Assembly: GCA_024235095.1 (NCBI GenBank)
Contig: JACKNC010000003.1
Coordinates: forward strand, 372,001-436,000
Direction: 5' to 3'
Length of the DNA stretch: 64,000 bases
DNA from: Gammaproteobacteria bacterium
GTDB lineage: Bacteria > Pseudomonadota > Gammaproteobacteria > Competibacterales > Competibacteraceae
This document shows, piece by piece, positions 46,680 through 56,283 of this stretch; position 1 is the first letter of the stretch; the number at the start of each line of letters is the position of its first letter. A program made the translations under genes and the position numbers. The notes under the pieces are model-generated. The model did not search any database and had not been told where the DNA came from. It saw only the letters and a program-made list of their open reading frames with translations.

Positions 46680-47245
46680 CACAACCTGTAAAGGACTTCT
46701 ATATGCACCAACGCCATTTCCTGGCGTCAGCTTAAAAGCAAGTTGCTCACCATGGTCATTAATAATAAGGTGCAACTTGAACCCAAAAAACCAGCCGGTT
46801 GAAGTCTTGCCTATTTTTGCTAAATCTTTGAAAGTACGGTTATAGAATGAATTCTAAGATTAGGGCAAACGACGAGAGAAGTTGAATCGATAAATGCAAT
46901 ACCCGTAATGGTGCCTTTTCGACGACTGAGATAAGTGTATAAGGGGATCAGTAAATAGGACTGGAGTGCGACGAAGCGTGGATAGCTTACTAAACCAGGG
47001 AATTCAGCACCCCAATCCTGCCGAACGTGATCGTAGAAATATTTAAAGGTATGATAATTGCAAAGATTGAAAGCGATAACCAAAGTGATCATTTCACTCA
47101 TTGATAAGGTGCAAGGCGGCATCATTCCAAGAAGGAATGATCTCTTTGGGACACGCGAGAAGATGCTTAGGAAAACGAGATTCAAACTCCTTGCAGTAGT
47201 CATCAACTTCGCAGAAAATCTGGGTCAATAAAATCATTTTCATCG
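46680..47245 (-). pseudogene. IS982-family transposase remnant, AT-rich type
   Basis: The minus strand begins MILLTQIFCEVDDYCKEF and shows SEMITLVIAFNLCNYHTFKY, GLVSYPRFVALQ and GIAFIDSTSLVVC, typical of IS982 transposases. Frameshifts near 47110 and 46840 break it, and LAFKLTPGNGVGAYRSPLQVV near 46690 is the last readable part. About 40% of the protein is lost. It is unrelated at DNA level to the GC-rich IS982 copies in this window. Confidence 0.7.
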
Positions 47246-47422
47246 CCAATCACCTTGTTAACAATCGAATCTATTTTAGTAAAGTAACAATTAAGTTAAT
47301 AGTATCATATTTTATACAAAAATACAAAACTATGAAAAAAAAGAAATAACTCACGTTAATTATGGCATAATTAATTCTGTTCCTACCTAAAAACTGTCCG
47401 AACCATTGGGTAAAAACAATCT

Positions 47423-48337
47423 ATGAAGCTGAATATCAGTAAGGAAACCGGGATTATTGCAGCCAAGGGGTTCTGCATGGGCAGCGCCGATATAATTCCC
47501 GGAGTGAGTGGCGGCACTATGGCCTTCATTCTGGGCATTTACCCCCGACTGCTAGCGGCGATCAACTCATTCGACCTGATTTGGCTGCGAATGGTGATGC
47601 GCTTTGATATGAAAGGCGTGCTGACTCATCCGCACTTTGGTTTTTTGTTGCCGTTAGTCGCCGGGATTTTGGCGGCTTTGCTTTTCTTCACCCGTGTCGT
47701 GCCTTTGCCCAGTTACTTGGTCACGGACCCGGAACTAGTTTACGGCTTATTCTTCGGACTCATTGTCGGTTCGATCATCGTGTTGCTTAGGCATATACCG
47801 CAATGGTCCATAATGCGCTGGGTACAATTAATCTTCGGAACTCTCCTTGGGTGGCTAGTGGTCAACTTGGTTCCGACTACCACGCCGGATGATGTCTGGT
47901 TCATCTTTCTAAGCGGCGCGCTGGCCATTACCGCCATGATTCTGCCGGGTATTTCTGGTTCCTTTATCCTGCTCATCCTGGGCAAATACGCCTATATTTT
48001 CGACGCTATCGGGCATTTCCGCTTTACCGTGATTATTCCCTTTGCCTTGGGTATAGCCACGGGTTTGGCGTTGTTCAGCCGGTTTCTGGAATGGCTGCTG
48101 CGCGTCTATCGCCAGGGGACCATCATGGTCATTATCGGAATCCTGATCGGCTCGCTGTGGCTGATCTGGCCTTTCCAAAATCGAGTCTATGTGGAAGTGC
48201 GCGGCAAACTGCAATTGCTGGGATCGACACCACAACTACCCGATAGTCTTGATAATACGGTGTTACTATCAGTAGCTTTGATGGTCGCTGGCTTCATAGC
48301 TGTGCTAGTCATCGACCGTCTATCGCTAGTGAAATAG
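47423..48337 (+). CDS. popT: DUF368 family polyprenyl-phosphate transporter (PopT-like)
   Basis: 304 residues with about eight hydrophobic segments and the duplicated family signature: IIPGVSGGTMAFILGIY (residues about 26-42) and ILPGISGSFILLILGKY (about 173-189). DUF368 proteins have been linked to recycling of undecaprenyl phosphate across the inner membrane for cell-wall and surface-polymer synthesis. It is intact, with a host-like GC content, and stands alone between IS remnants. It is one of the few ordinary chromosomal-type genes in the window. Substrate is inferred from the family. Confidence 0.8.
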   Translation: MKLNISKETGIIAAKGFCMGSADIIPGVSGGTMAFILGIYPRLLAAINSFDLIWLRMVMRFDMKGVLTHPHFGFLLPLVAGILAALLFFTRVVPLPSYLVTDPELVYGLFFGLIVGSIIVLLRHIPQWSIMRWVQLIFGTLLGWLVVNLVPTTTPDDVWFIFLSGALAITAMILPGISGSFILLILGKYAYIFDAIGHFRFTVIIPFALGIATGLALFSRFLEWLLRVYRQGTIMVIIGILIGSLWLIWPFQNRVYVEVRGKLQLLGSTPQLPDSLDNTVLLSVALMVAGFIAVLVIDRLSLVK

Positions 48338-48398
48338 GGGGAGGGAAAGCTTTTGCTTCCCCGGTAGTGTTCCAGACATGGTTTTTATACTAAACTTA

Positions 48399-49398
48399 CG
48401 CGATGTTCGACTTTTTCACGGGGAAGTGAAGCGGCATGGTGATCGGCGCTAAGCTGAAAGGAACCGACTCCCTCAACCTTGCGAAGAGACCACCATGCCA
48501 CTTGAAGACTTTATCATCAGGGTATTTTGCTGGGTAGATGAACACGTGAATGCCCTGCTCGGGGATCACCGTTTACGCCAACGGGGCTTTGCCCCGAAGT
48601 TGAGCGATCGTGAAGTGATCACGATGGAAGTGGTCGGCGAGTTTTTAGGTTTGGATACCGATGTCGGCCTCTGGAAATACTTCAGTCGTCACGGGTCGTC
48701 ATGGTTTCCCCAGTTAGGATCGCGGACGACGTTTGCACAACAGGCCGCCAATCTCTGGGTGATCAAGCAACGACTCCATCAGCAAATGTTGATCGACCTC
48801 GGCGCAGTGACCGATCCCATTCACCTCGTAGATGGCTGCCCCATGCCGGTGTGCGGATGGGCCCGGGCGTCCCGCCGTCGGGTGTTTCCTGAAGGAGCGG
48901 ATGTAGGGTATTGTGCTGCAAAAAAGCAATATTATTATGGGCTTCATGGTCATCTCCTCATCACGATCGACGGGGTCATCACCGCGTGGACGGTGACCTC
49001 CGCCACCGGTGATGAGCGCGAGGTGCTCTGGGAGTTGACCGCCGGGGTTCACGGCTTGGTGATGGGCGATAAGGGCTACCTCAGTGCCTTTGTTCAGGAG
49101 GAGCTGGCCACTGCCGGGATCGATTTGCAAACTCCCTTGCGGGCCAACATGACCGATCCACGGCCCCAATGGGCGGTCCAGCAACTGACCCGAACCCGCC
49201 GCCTCGTCGAAACCGTGATCGGTCAGCTCACCGCGCCGTTTCATTTGGAGAAAATCTGGGCGCGGGATACTTGGCACTTGACGAGTCGGATCGCCCGAAA
49301 AGTGTTAGCGCACACCTTGGGTATTTTCATCAACCGGCAAATCGCTCGCTCAGACCTGCAGTTTGAGGGCCTGATCGCCTGAAAGTCGAACATCGCGT
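48399..49398 (+). mobile_element. IS982-family element, copy 2, intact
   Basis: About 1.0 kb between CGCGATGTTCGACTTT tips. The flanks (AACTTA, AATACT) show no clear direct repeat. Confidence 0.82.
48495..49382 (+). CDS. IS982-family transposase, intact copy
   Basis: 295 residues, MPLEDFIIRVFCWVDEHVNA. Family motifs include HLVDGCPMPVC (first D), KQYYYGLHGHLLITIDG, VMGDKGYLSAF (second D) and TRRLVETVIGQLT (E). There is no stop or shift, in contrast to the copy at 11.6-12.6 kb, and it may be active. Confidence 0.9.
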   Translation: MPLEDFIIRVFCWVDEHVNALLGDHRLRQRGFAPKLSDREVITMEVVGEFLGLDTDVGLWKYFSRHGSSWFPQLGSRTTFAQQAANLWVIKQRLHQQMLIDLGAVTDPIHLVDGCPMPVCGWARASRRRVFPEGADVGYCAAKKQYYYGLHGHLLITIDGVITAWTVTSATGDEREVLWELTAGVHGLVMGDKGYLSAFVQEELATAGIDLQTPLRANMTDPRPQWAVQQLTRTRRLVETVIGQLTAPFHLEKIWARDTWHLTSRIARKVLAHTLGIFINRQIARSDLQFEGLIA

Positions 49399-49463
49399 AA
49401 TACTCTATAATTGAATCTCTGAATGGTCTAATTCCCTGTAACTTGCTGTGAGGGCGTCTATCA

Positions 49464-50050
49464 CTACCGCTCCGATAGCGGATAAATCCACCCAGCAATT
49501 CGTCCACCTGTTGGATTCGTAGCACTGTTCACGGGGACATCTAGAAGGGTGTAACGTCCGCCCACATTAAAGAGACGAATCCGGCGTGCAAATGCCTTCG
49601 GATCTTGCCAAGGTGCGTTGTCGTAGTTTTCCTCAGCAAGCGCCACGGTTCCGGCCTCCAGCTCTGTAGCTACGACAACGGCGACATGACCATGACGCCA
49701 TTCGGGATCATCACGGTCAGGATAATAAACTACCAGGTCACCCCGGCGCGGCGCTCGCTGGGCCACACCATTGATAGAACGGGCCAGGGGAAACGATTCC
49801 TGAGTCCGAATCTGTTTACCTTCAGTGAGATAGATAATCTCGTAGGCACTGTCGATGCTTCCGAAGGTGATGTTCTTATTTTTCATCCACCACTTCCGGG
49901 CATACTCGACACACTGATAGGTCACACCGATATAGTGAAGTTGCGGGTTTTTGGGGTCTTCTTGATGGACCGTGACATCGCCCGTTTTTAGATCAAGAAA
50001 GGAAAACTCTGGTCGGATACAGGTGGACACGCAGTTCGAGTAGCTCGTAG
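49464..50050 (-). pseudogene. CHAP-domain amidase, C-terminal part (gene split by IS)
   Basis: Encodes a CHAP (NlpC/P60-like) domain: IGVTYQCVEYARKWWMKNKN with the catalytic Cys, and RHGHVAVVVATELEAG with the His, plus RRGDLVVYYPDRDDPEW. It resembles glutathionylspermidine-amidase-type or peptidoglycan amidase CHAP domains. The frame joins at CTCGTAG (50044-50050) to 52897-53210, which supplies the signal peptide. Together they make a secreted protein of about 300 residues. As it stands this part has no start or export signal. Confidence 0.78.
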
Positions 50051-50215
50051 CCAGCAATTCCCGTTCTCTCTGTTTAGACCTTTTTCGAATAGATCAATTC
50101 TATAGGCTTGCCAACGATTATCCCTACATTATCAACGAACTGAGCGTTAATCAAATTGTCTAATAACTATAGAAGACCTCTTTAGAGACTCTAAATTTAT
50201 AGAGGAGGTGCGGCA

Positions 50216-51271
50216 ATGAACGCGGAATGGATGTTTGATGCACGTAAAATACCGGATGAAGTGATGAATTACATCCGGCGTATTGCGGTTCGCGCGGTCG
50301 AAGAGAAGCATTATGGTCCGGAGCTTGTTGCTGATTTTTTGGGTATCGACCGAACGAGTATTTATGATTGGCTTCGCAACTATCGTTATGAAGGAGAAGA
50401 AGCCCTGGATACCCGGAAAGCGCTCGGCGCCACGTGTGTGATGACTCCGGATATTGATCGATGGTTAAAAGAAACGATACTCAATACGACGCCGGCGGAT
50501 CATGGCTATGATACGGTTTTATGGACTTTAGAGATCATGGTTAATTTATTGAAAGAGTACTTTGGTTTATGGGTATCGGATGCCACGGTTCGTCTGCATT
50601 TACATCAATTAGGACTGAGTTGTCAAAAACCTTGTTATCATGCCTTAAACCAGGATCAGGAGGAAGTTAAAAAGTTTATTAATGAAGAATTTAAAGAGAT
50701 TCAGAAGCGGGCTCAAGAACTTGGAGCGGATATTGCGTTTCAGGATGAGTCATGGGTTCAAGGCCATACGCGTTCTGGACGGACGTGGGGCTTAGTCGGT
50801 CATCCGCCTGAAATTAAAGTGAGTGATGACCGGGGTGGGTTTCACATTTTATCGATGGTTACGGCGACGGGCGAGTTAATATTTGAAGTGACCACTCAAA
50901 AATGAGTGAGTGGGGTTTTCATTGCCTTTTTAGAGAAGGCATTAGAGGGTCGAGAGCGCCCATTAATTGTCATCACGGACAATGCGTCTTATCATACCTC
51001 GAAAGAAGTCAAAGCCTTTCTTGAGACGCATCGAAAACAAATCCGCTTGTTCTTTCTTCCCCCCCACTCGCCAGAGTTAAATCCGGATGAACAGGTTTGG
51101 AATGAGATCAAAAATGATCATCTGGAAAAGGAGCCAATTAAAAACCGGGCTGATTTCAGAGCGCGCGTTTATTCTGCTTTGGAAAAGCTAAAAGAATTTC
51201 AGGAAAGGGTCAAATCATTTTTTAGGCTCCCTGATACTCAATACGCTAATCCTGAAAAAGCTCCAGCATGA
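50216..51271 (+). pseudogene. IS630-family transposase, third type, in-frame UGA
   Basis: A GGAGGTG site precedes MNAEWMFDARKIPDEVMNYI. The N-terminal HTH is YGPELVADFLGIDRTSIYDW, then DIAFQDESWVQGH (D). At 50903-50905 a TGA stands where GGA would read through (TTQK-stop-VSGVFIAFLEKAL). The frame continues unchanged with LIVITDNASYHTSK (D) and LNPDEQVWNEIKND (E). A single G-to-T change or a recoded stop would explain it. It is nested inside the IS4-like element. Confidence 0.8.
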
Positions 51272-51435
51272 TTTTTGTGGGGATAACTATTAGCAAGACA
51301 ATAGTGATTATAGAATACAAGAAAATAAAGAAAAAATATCCCCTAAGCGTTCAAAGACGCTTAATAGCTTATATATTAAAGAGACCCTGATAACCAGACT
51401 AAGAAAATAGAACATGCCCACAGTCTAACCAGACG

Positions 51436-52773
51436 CTAAGAGGTATTCGGCTGTAGGAATCCACCATAATGTCCATAGATAATCGCACGCCAGAGTGATT
51501 CCCAAGTATCAATAAAGAATTCGGTAAAAAGTCCTTTTATTTTGATCCATAACGCGGTGCGTGAATGAAAACGCTGGCGAGCAGCCTGGAAAAAGGCACA
51601 GCCATATTCCTGGACTTGATCAATAAGAAAAGCCAGCATCATCAACATCGCAAAAACGGTCGCTAAATACTGTTCCCCATGTCCATCGTTGTGTTCAAAT
51701 TCGTAGTCTTGATTTTTCAGGGTATTGAAGACTTGATTTTCAATGTGCCAGCGGCTGCGCCCTCCTTTCATCACAAGATGGACATTTTTTGCCGTGAGTG
51801 TGATGTCCGTCACCCATGAAAAGTTGAATTCCTGACCGTCGCGAATTTCCCAATAATCGAGAAAATTGACCATTAAATCGGGATGTGATTTGTTCAAAGG
51901 AATGCCATTGATCCACCGATAGCCTCGGAGAATTTTGTCGTCTCCTAAGACCTCAAATTCTTCATATTGACCCGTGTAAATACGATGTTTAACCTCAGCA
52001 AAGAGAGCGTCCTGACCTCCCAGTTTTACCGAAATAATATAACCAATATTTAGTTCTTTCAGTAACTTGATGTGCGGACCGTTCGCGAATAGACTATCTT
52101 CCACCACGCGCAAAGGCCAATGAGGAAAGGTTTCACGAAGCGCTTTTAATAGGCGTTTGCCCGCATTCGCTTCACAATCGTTTTTGGTTTCACCATCTTG
52201 ATGTGTAATGGCTTCGGGAAAAAAAGGGATGACTTGTTTCTGGTTAGGATGAACGATCACCGCGCCTAATAATTGATGATAATAACTCACTTCACCCTTG
52301 CGATGCTGACGGGTACAGCAGTGCGGGCAATGAACATTTGATGAAGCGAATTCCCCGGTACCATCAATACTGATTAAAAAATGTCCTAAATAACGAAAAT
52401 TTTCCAAAAGACCTTGATCATAAAGTCCTTGGTTAATTTGAATAAAGGGGGCGCGAAGTTCGAGGGGATCCACGCGATCCAGCACCGACCGCATCTGGGT
52501 ATCGCAGGGCGCTTGTTCAACGCCATATAATGATTTTAAATTTGCGCGAATTCGTGCTTCATTGCGGTGTTCATCAAATTTTAACAAGGAAGGATATTTT
52601 AAGCTGAAGACCGCTAAACCCGACATTAAGACATCGGTTAATGAATATTGTTGGCCATAACGACGGGGGTCAGGGATGTTTTCAAAGGCCCGCCGCGCCT
52701 GATTCAGGAGCGCTGGCGCTGACACCGTTTGATTTAAAGAATTCGGTAAAGGGTGAAAAGGGAATTTCTTCAT
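51436..52773 (-). CDS. IS4-superfamily-like DDE transposase
   Basis: 445 residues from ATG at 52773 (MKKFPFHPLPNSLNQTVSAP); a TTG 14 codons upstream is less likely. Motifs: FLISIDGTGEFASS (D), LRVVEDSLFANGPH (D) and RSRWHIENQVFNTLKNQDYEF (RxxxE...K, as in YREK transposases). A CPHC pair (VHCPHCCTRQH) sits after the first D. It is intact and likely encodes the activity of the 50.05-52.90 kb element. Confidence 0.8.
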   Translation of the reverse strand: MKKFPFHPLPNSLNQTVSAPALLNQARRAFENIPDPRRYGQQYSLTDVLMSGLAVFSLKYPSLLKFDEHRNEARIRANLKSLYGVEQAPCDTQMRSVLDRVDPLELRAPFIQINQGLYDQGLLENFRYLGHFLISIDGTGEFASSNVHCPHCCTRQHRKGEVSYYHQLLGAVIVHPNQKQVIPFFPEAITHQDGETKNDCEANAGKRLLKALRETFPHWPLRVVEDSLFANGPHIKLLKELNIGYIISVKLGGQDALFAEVKHRIYTGQYEEFEVLGDDKILRGYRWINGIPLNKSHPDLMVNFLDYWEIRDGQEFNFSWVTDITLTAKNVHLVMKGGRSRWHIENQVFNTLKNQDYEFEHNDGHGEQYLATVFAMLMMLAFLIDQVQEYGCAFFQAARQRFHSRTALWIKIKGLFTEFFIDTWESLWRAIIYGHYGGFLQPNTS

Positions 52774-52896
52774 GATCAAACCACACCGGATGCGTTTTAG
52801 ATCCAAACACGCCAAAAAAACAAAAATTGAGGCGAAAAATCACTTTTCATAATACACTGATTATATAGAAATTTTCAAGAGACCGGGAATTGCTGG

Positions 52897-53210
52897 CTCG
52901 TAGCGCCATCGGCAACACCTAGCACCTGGCCAAACGGGGTCACGCATTGACCTTCACACGCCTGCTTCCCAGCGGCTAGATAGGCAGCGCTCTCTATTGC
53001 AGTAAAGGCCGGAAGTTTGGGTAATAACCCAAAGCCATCGGTGTAAGGCAGCTCGACATCATTAGCCGCTATTGGACGTGGCAAAGCAGGAGTTGCCGAA
53101 CTATCAGCATCCGCCATGCCGGAATTGAGCAGCATCCCAAGAATGAGAGGAAAAGCAATCAAGTGTAGCCAATTCATAGGTTTACCACCAAGCATCTTCA
53201 GTGATTTCAT
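52897..53210 (-). pseudogene. CHAP-domain amidase, N-terminal part with signal peptide
   Basis: From ATG at 53210 (GGAGAG ribosome site 8 bp upstream), MKSLKMLGGKPMNWLHLIAF is followed by the hydrophobic LILGMLLNSGMADA, a likely signal peptide. The region ACEGQCVTPFGQVLGVADGAT then runs into the IS end. Joined at the target duplication, GVADGATS continues as YSNCVSTCIRPEF of 49464-50050. The alternative ATG at 53177 gives a shorter signal sequence. Confidence 0.75.
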
Positions 53211-53258
53211 GCAATTTCTCTCCGAGAGATCGGGCTTACGAGAGCATATAAAAACTAT

Positions 53259-54321
53259 GGCTCAATATGGATTCCAGTCAGTTGGCGTTGTTAGGCGACC
53301 AGCAGTTCCAAGAGAGGTCTGAGCAAGCCTTTGCCCCGAATGCGGACGTTATGCACGAACTGAAAGAAGCCCAGGTAGAGCGGCAGCTTTTCTTGCGAAA
53401 TTCCTCGATGGGGTCGCAACCAGGAACGCAACAGGGACCAGAAACCCTCAGCGGTATTAACATGAATCTCATGGAAGCCATCGCCATCGTCGTCGCGGGC
53501 GTATTCACCCCGGCTGTGACACACCGTATGATGATCAAAGCCCCAATCCTTCAATGGGTTATAGATTGCATATTCATCGGTATACACCCGGGTTCCCGGG
53601 GCGATGAAAGTCTGAAGGAGCGGTTGGATGGTCGCTTGCTGGACATTATCCAGCATCCGGACGACCACCGCGCCGCCGCGCTCAATCATGCCGAGAATCG
53701 GCGGCTTTTCCTGCTCCAGGGTGCCTCGACCCCGTGCCCCCTTCAGCCGGCGACGCCGCCCGCGGCGGCCTTTTTTTTCACCGCGTCCGGATGCCCTTTA
53801 TGCCCGGCCACCATATAGACCTCGTCGCATTCCACTTCCCCCGCCAAGGTGGGTTCGGGTTGGCGGGCGACGATACCTTGGCGCAGTTGCTCGGTCATCC
53901 GCTGCACGTCGTCCGGATTCAACGCCAACTCTTGGGCAATCTGGGCATTAGACAAGTTCAAACCCATAAAATATAAACATAATATCCAAATTCGTAACGG
54001 CGGGTGGTGGCCGGCCAACACCGTCCCGGTTAGATCGTCAAAAGAGCGATGGCACCCGGCACACCGATATTTCTGTCGCGCCGGTTGGGTCGTGTCGTGA
54101 CCCTGCTTCGTCACGTTCGCCGCCCCACAATGGGGGCAGTGAACCCCATCGGGCCAGCGCAGTTGGCGGACCGTTTCGTAACACCGGACATCGTCCAGTA
54201 GATTCTGAAGGTTGATCATCGACGGGAAACCTGGAGCGCGGCGGTTCAAAACCTCTTCAGTGTAGCTCCTGTCCCTTGGCAGGGCGAGCCATCTTCAACA
54301 GCCTGGAATCCATATTGAGCC
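53259..54321 (-). mobile_element. IS1595-family element, copy 5
   Basis: 1063 bp with intact inverted tips, near-identical to copy 3. It inserted about 50 bp upstream of the CHAP gene start, where it may also displace the promoter. Confidence 0.88.
53291..54249 (-). CDS. IS1595-family transposase (copy 5), two frames at A8 run
   Basis: Same organisation as copy 3. The zinc-ribbon and first catalytic D frame (54249 to 53743) ends after VKKKAAAGGVAG. The second frame with VYTDEYAIYNPL and VNTAEGFWSLLR runs to 53291. Again exactly eight A separate them (about 53770). Conservation of this run in copies 3-5 fits a functional slip site, though shared decay from a common parent is not excluded. Confidence 0.72.
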
Positions 54322-55138
54322 TTGACTTTTTGAGCGGCTTTTGCTTTATTTTGATAAATGAATCACCGGTCGCCCTGACCGCGCCGATTCCCGCGTCCGA
54401 CCCAGACGCGGCAAGCGCCACCCGGAGCGTCAGGGATGTCCGGGGACCACGGGGGCGTTGGCCAACCCGTCAAAATCCGCAACGAACGCTGTGGGGTGTC
54501 GCGTGGGGTGTTCGGCCCGACGCCGCCAGCGAAAGCCTCTTTGGAGGGGCGTCCCCGTTGGGTGCGTTCCTCATGCGGTCGGCATGACCGCCATACCCGG
54601 TTAAACCGGCGGGGGATTGAAGCCTCCCCCGTGCGGGTTCCTCTGCGAGGCGCGGCCCTGCGCCGTCGTATTGTCGTGTCTTGCGTGATCGCGGCGTCCT
54701 GCGTGGATGCGGATCGTCGTCCCGCGTGTACGCTGGACGAGATTCCGGTTGATCCCCGGTGTCGTTCTCCCCTTTCGCGCACGTCCCCGTTGCGCCGCAC
54801 CCCGGCGCGCCCCGGTGGCGTGATGTCGCGTCGTGTCCTGTGCCCTTTCCCTTGCAAAACCCCCTGACGGCGATTGCCGTCCCGAATTCCGGGCCACTGC
54901 ATCAGCGATGGCCTTCCTCGGTTTTAAACGGTTCCGGTCCCGTCCATGGCCGGGGAGCGTGCTTCGGGCGCTCTTGAAACTTCCCGAATCCTGGCGTCGC
55001 CGGCCCCCAGGCTAAGCAACGGGCGAGCGCGGCAGCATCCTGCCGAGAGAGGACCCGGCCTGGCTGGCGGTGAGGCGAAACACCGGCAAAACCCGATTCG
55101 CCATGGGAATGGAACGGCCCCCCATGTCAATCCAGGCC
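54322..55138. other. GC-rich stretch without a recognised gene
   Basis: About 0.8 kb between IS1595 copy 5 and a repeat block. Several overlapping open frames exist on both strands, but they are arginine-rich, have no ribosome site and no family features. It may be decayed or regulatory DNA. I see no RNA gene. Confidence 0.4.
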
Positions 55139-55460
55139 GATTCAGCCGTGGCCCTACGGCTTCAACGAGGTGGGTGAAAGGTGTGTTGTGGACGTGAAGG
55201 TAGAAGTGAAGATGGAAGATGAAGGTGAAAGTGAAGATGAAGATGAAGATGAAGATGAAAGTGAACCTGCAAACGGAGGATCAACCGACCGCCGTGGCCC
55301 TACGGCTTTAACCCGGTGGGCGAGATGCGAAATGCGTGATGTGGACGTGAAGGTAGAAGTGAAGATGGAAGATGAAGGCGAAAGTGAAGATGAACCTGCA
55401 AACGGAGGATCAACCGACCGCCGTGGCCCTACGGCTTCATCAAGGTGGGCGAAATGTGTG
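55139..55460. repeat. Purine-rich tandem repeat block
   Basis: Two and a half units of roughly 130-170 bp, each with CCGTGGCCCTACGGCTT, GTGGACGTGAAGGTAGAAG and CCTGCAAACGGAGGATC. A GAAGATGAAGAT microsatellite is expanded in the first unit. The plus strand is strongly purine-rich. An open frame of 98 codons (55170-55466) spans it and reads as acidic VDVKVEVKMEDEGESEDE repeats, but lacks a convincing start. Confidence 0.7.
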
Positions 55461-55513
55461 ATGTGAACGGTGAACCGTGAAGTGCAAAGCATGAAAGGTG
55501 AAAGAGGAACGAT

Positions 55514-55957
55514 GTGATGAATGAATTGGCGATAAAAACCGGCGCGACGCCGGAGGAAGCGGCCGCGTTGATCGCGGCGTTGCGGAGCCTGATGGACCTG
55601 GAGGACGGGGAGTTGTACACCCTGCGCAAAGGGATGTTCCATCGCGTCACCCGCAGTGAGGACGACAACGGCTTGCGCCGGATCAAGATCATGGAGGCGG
55701 CGTATGACGATGCCGCCCGTGTCGCCAAACGGTTGCGCCCGCGGATGCGTGGCTATCGGCCCGATCCGGCGTTGGTGATTTCAGCGTTCGTCCAATATGC
55801 GGCGCATTTGGAGGACGCTGAAGAGATTGCCTTGGATTATCTCCAGTGGGTGTTTAGTCGCACGGAGCCGGAGCCGGAGCCGGAGCCGAACGGGCCGGCG
55901 GATTCCAAATCCGTCCCGGACGGTGAAGGCCAGAAGGCAGGTTCCCCGGCCTATTAA
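55514..55957 (+). CDS. Hypothetical protein
   Basis: 147 residues, GTG at 55514 or ATG at 55517, preceded by AGAGGAACG. It begins MMNELAIKTGATPEEAAALI, is helical and soluble, and has an EPEPEPEPN tail near the C-terminus. No family is recognised. Codon use and the ribosome site make it look genuine. It lies about 330 bp upstream of the integrase in the same direction and may belong to the same integrated element. Confidence 0.6.
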   Translation: MMNELAIKTGATPEEAAALIAALRSLMDLEDGELYTLRKGMFHRVTRSEDDNGLRRIKIMEAAYDDAARVAKRLRPRMRGYRPDPALVISAFVQYAAHLEDAEEIALDYLQWVFSRTEPEPEPEPNGPADSKSVPDGEGQKAGSPAY

Positions 55958-56101
55958 TCCACCCACCCCCTTAGAAGAACGCCGTCAGCTCGTCCGCAGG
56001 ACGGAAGTTGCCGGAACGGCAAGTCACGAACGGTGACGGCCCTTCGGTGGCGCGTTCACCCCCGATGCCATTCGGGCGGTCGAGGAAAGGAGAACGAAGT
56101 G

Positions 56102-56233
56102 ATGATGAAGCAAGACAGGACAGTCCGGCTCCTTCAAGGAGTCTGGCCCGCGCCGGCGACGGTTCGGGACGGGAGCGTCTTCCGGGCAAGACCCCTGTTG
56201 CTGGTACAGCCCTCAAGCATGGCCCGCGTTTAA
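56102..56233 (+). CDS. Small ORF upstream of integrase
   Basis: 43 residues (MMKQDRTVRLLQGVWPAPAT...) with a good AAGGAGA site before GTG/ATG at 56099/56102. Unknown function. It ends 50 bp before the integrase start and could be a leader or an excisionase-sized gene, but it has no recognisable HTH. Confidence 0.35.
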   Translation: MMKQDRTVRLLQGVWPAPATVRDGSVFRARPLLLVQPSSMARV

Positions 56234-56283
56234 CCGGTTTCGTTTTTTAATGGCGTGCGTTTTTTAAAGGTTCGAGCAAGACC

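Larger units (their letters stand above)
50051..52896 (-). mobile_element. IS4-like element carrying a nested IS630
   Basis: Ends CCAGCAATTCCCG and its complement (about 20 bp imperfect) flanked by the 7-bp direct repeat CTCGTAG (50044-50050 and 52897-52903), inside the CHAP gene. The interior holds one DDE transposase and a second IS630-type element at roughly 50.15-51.30 kb. AT-rich. Confidence 0.82.

Noticed and set aside
54363..54902. Overlapping open frames on both strands of 140-180 codons
   Set aside because: Composition is arginine-dominated, no ribosome site is visible, and there is no family resemblance, so they are treated as chance frames in GC-rich DNA.
55170..55466. Acidic repeat protein of 98 residues
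   Set aside because: It tracks a DNA tandem repeat and lacks a convincing start and ribosome site, so it is reported as a repeat rather than a gene.
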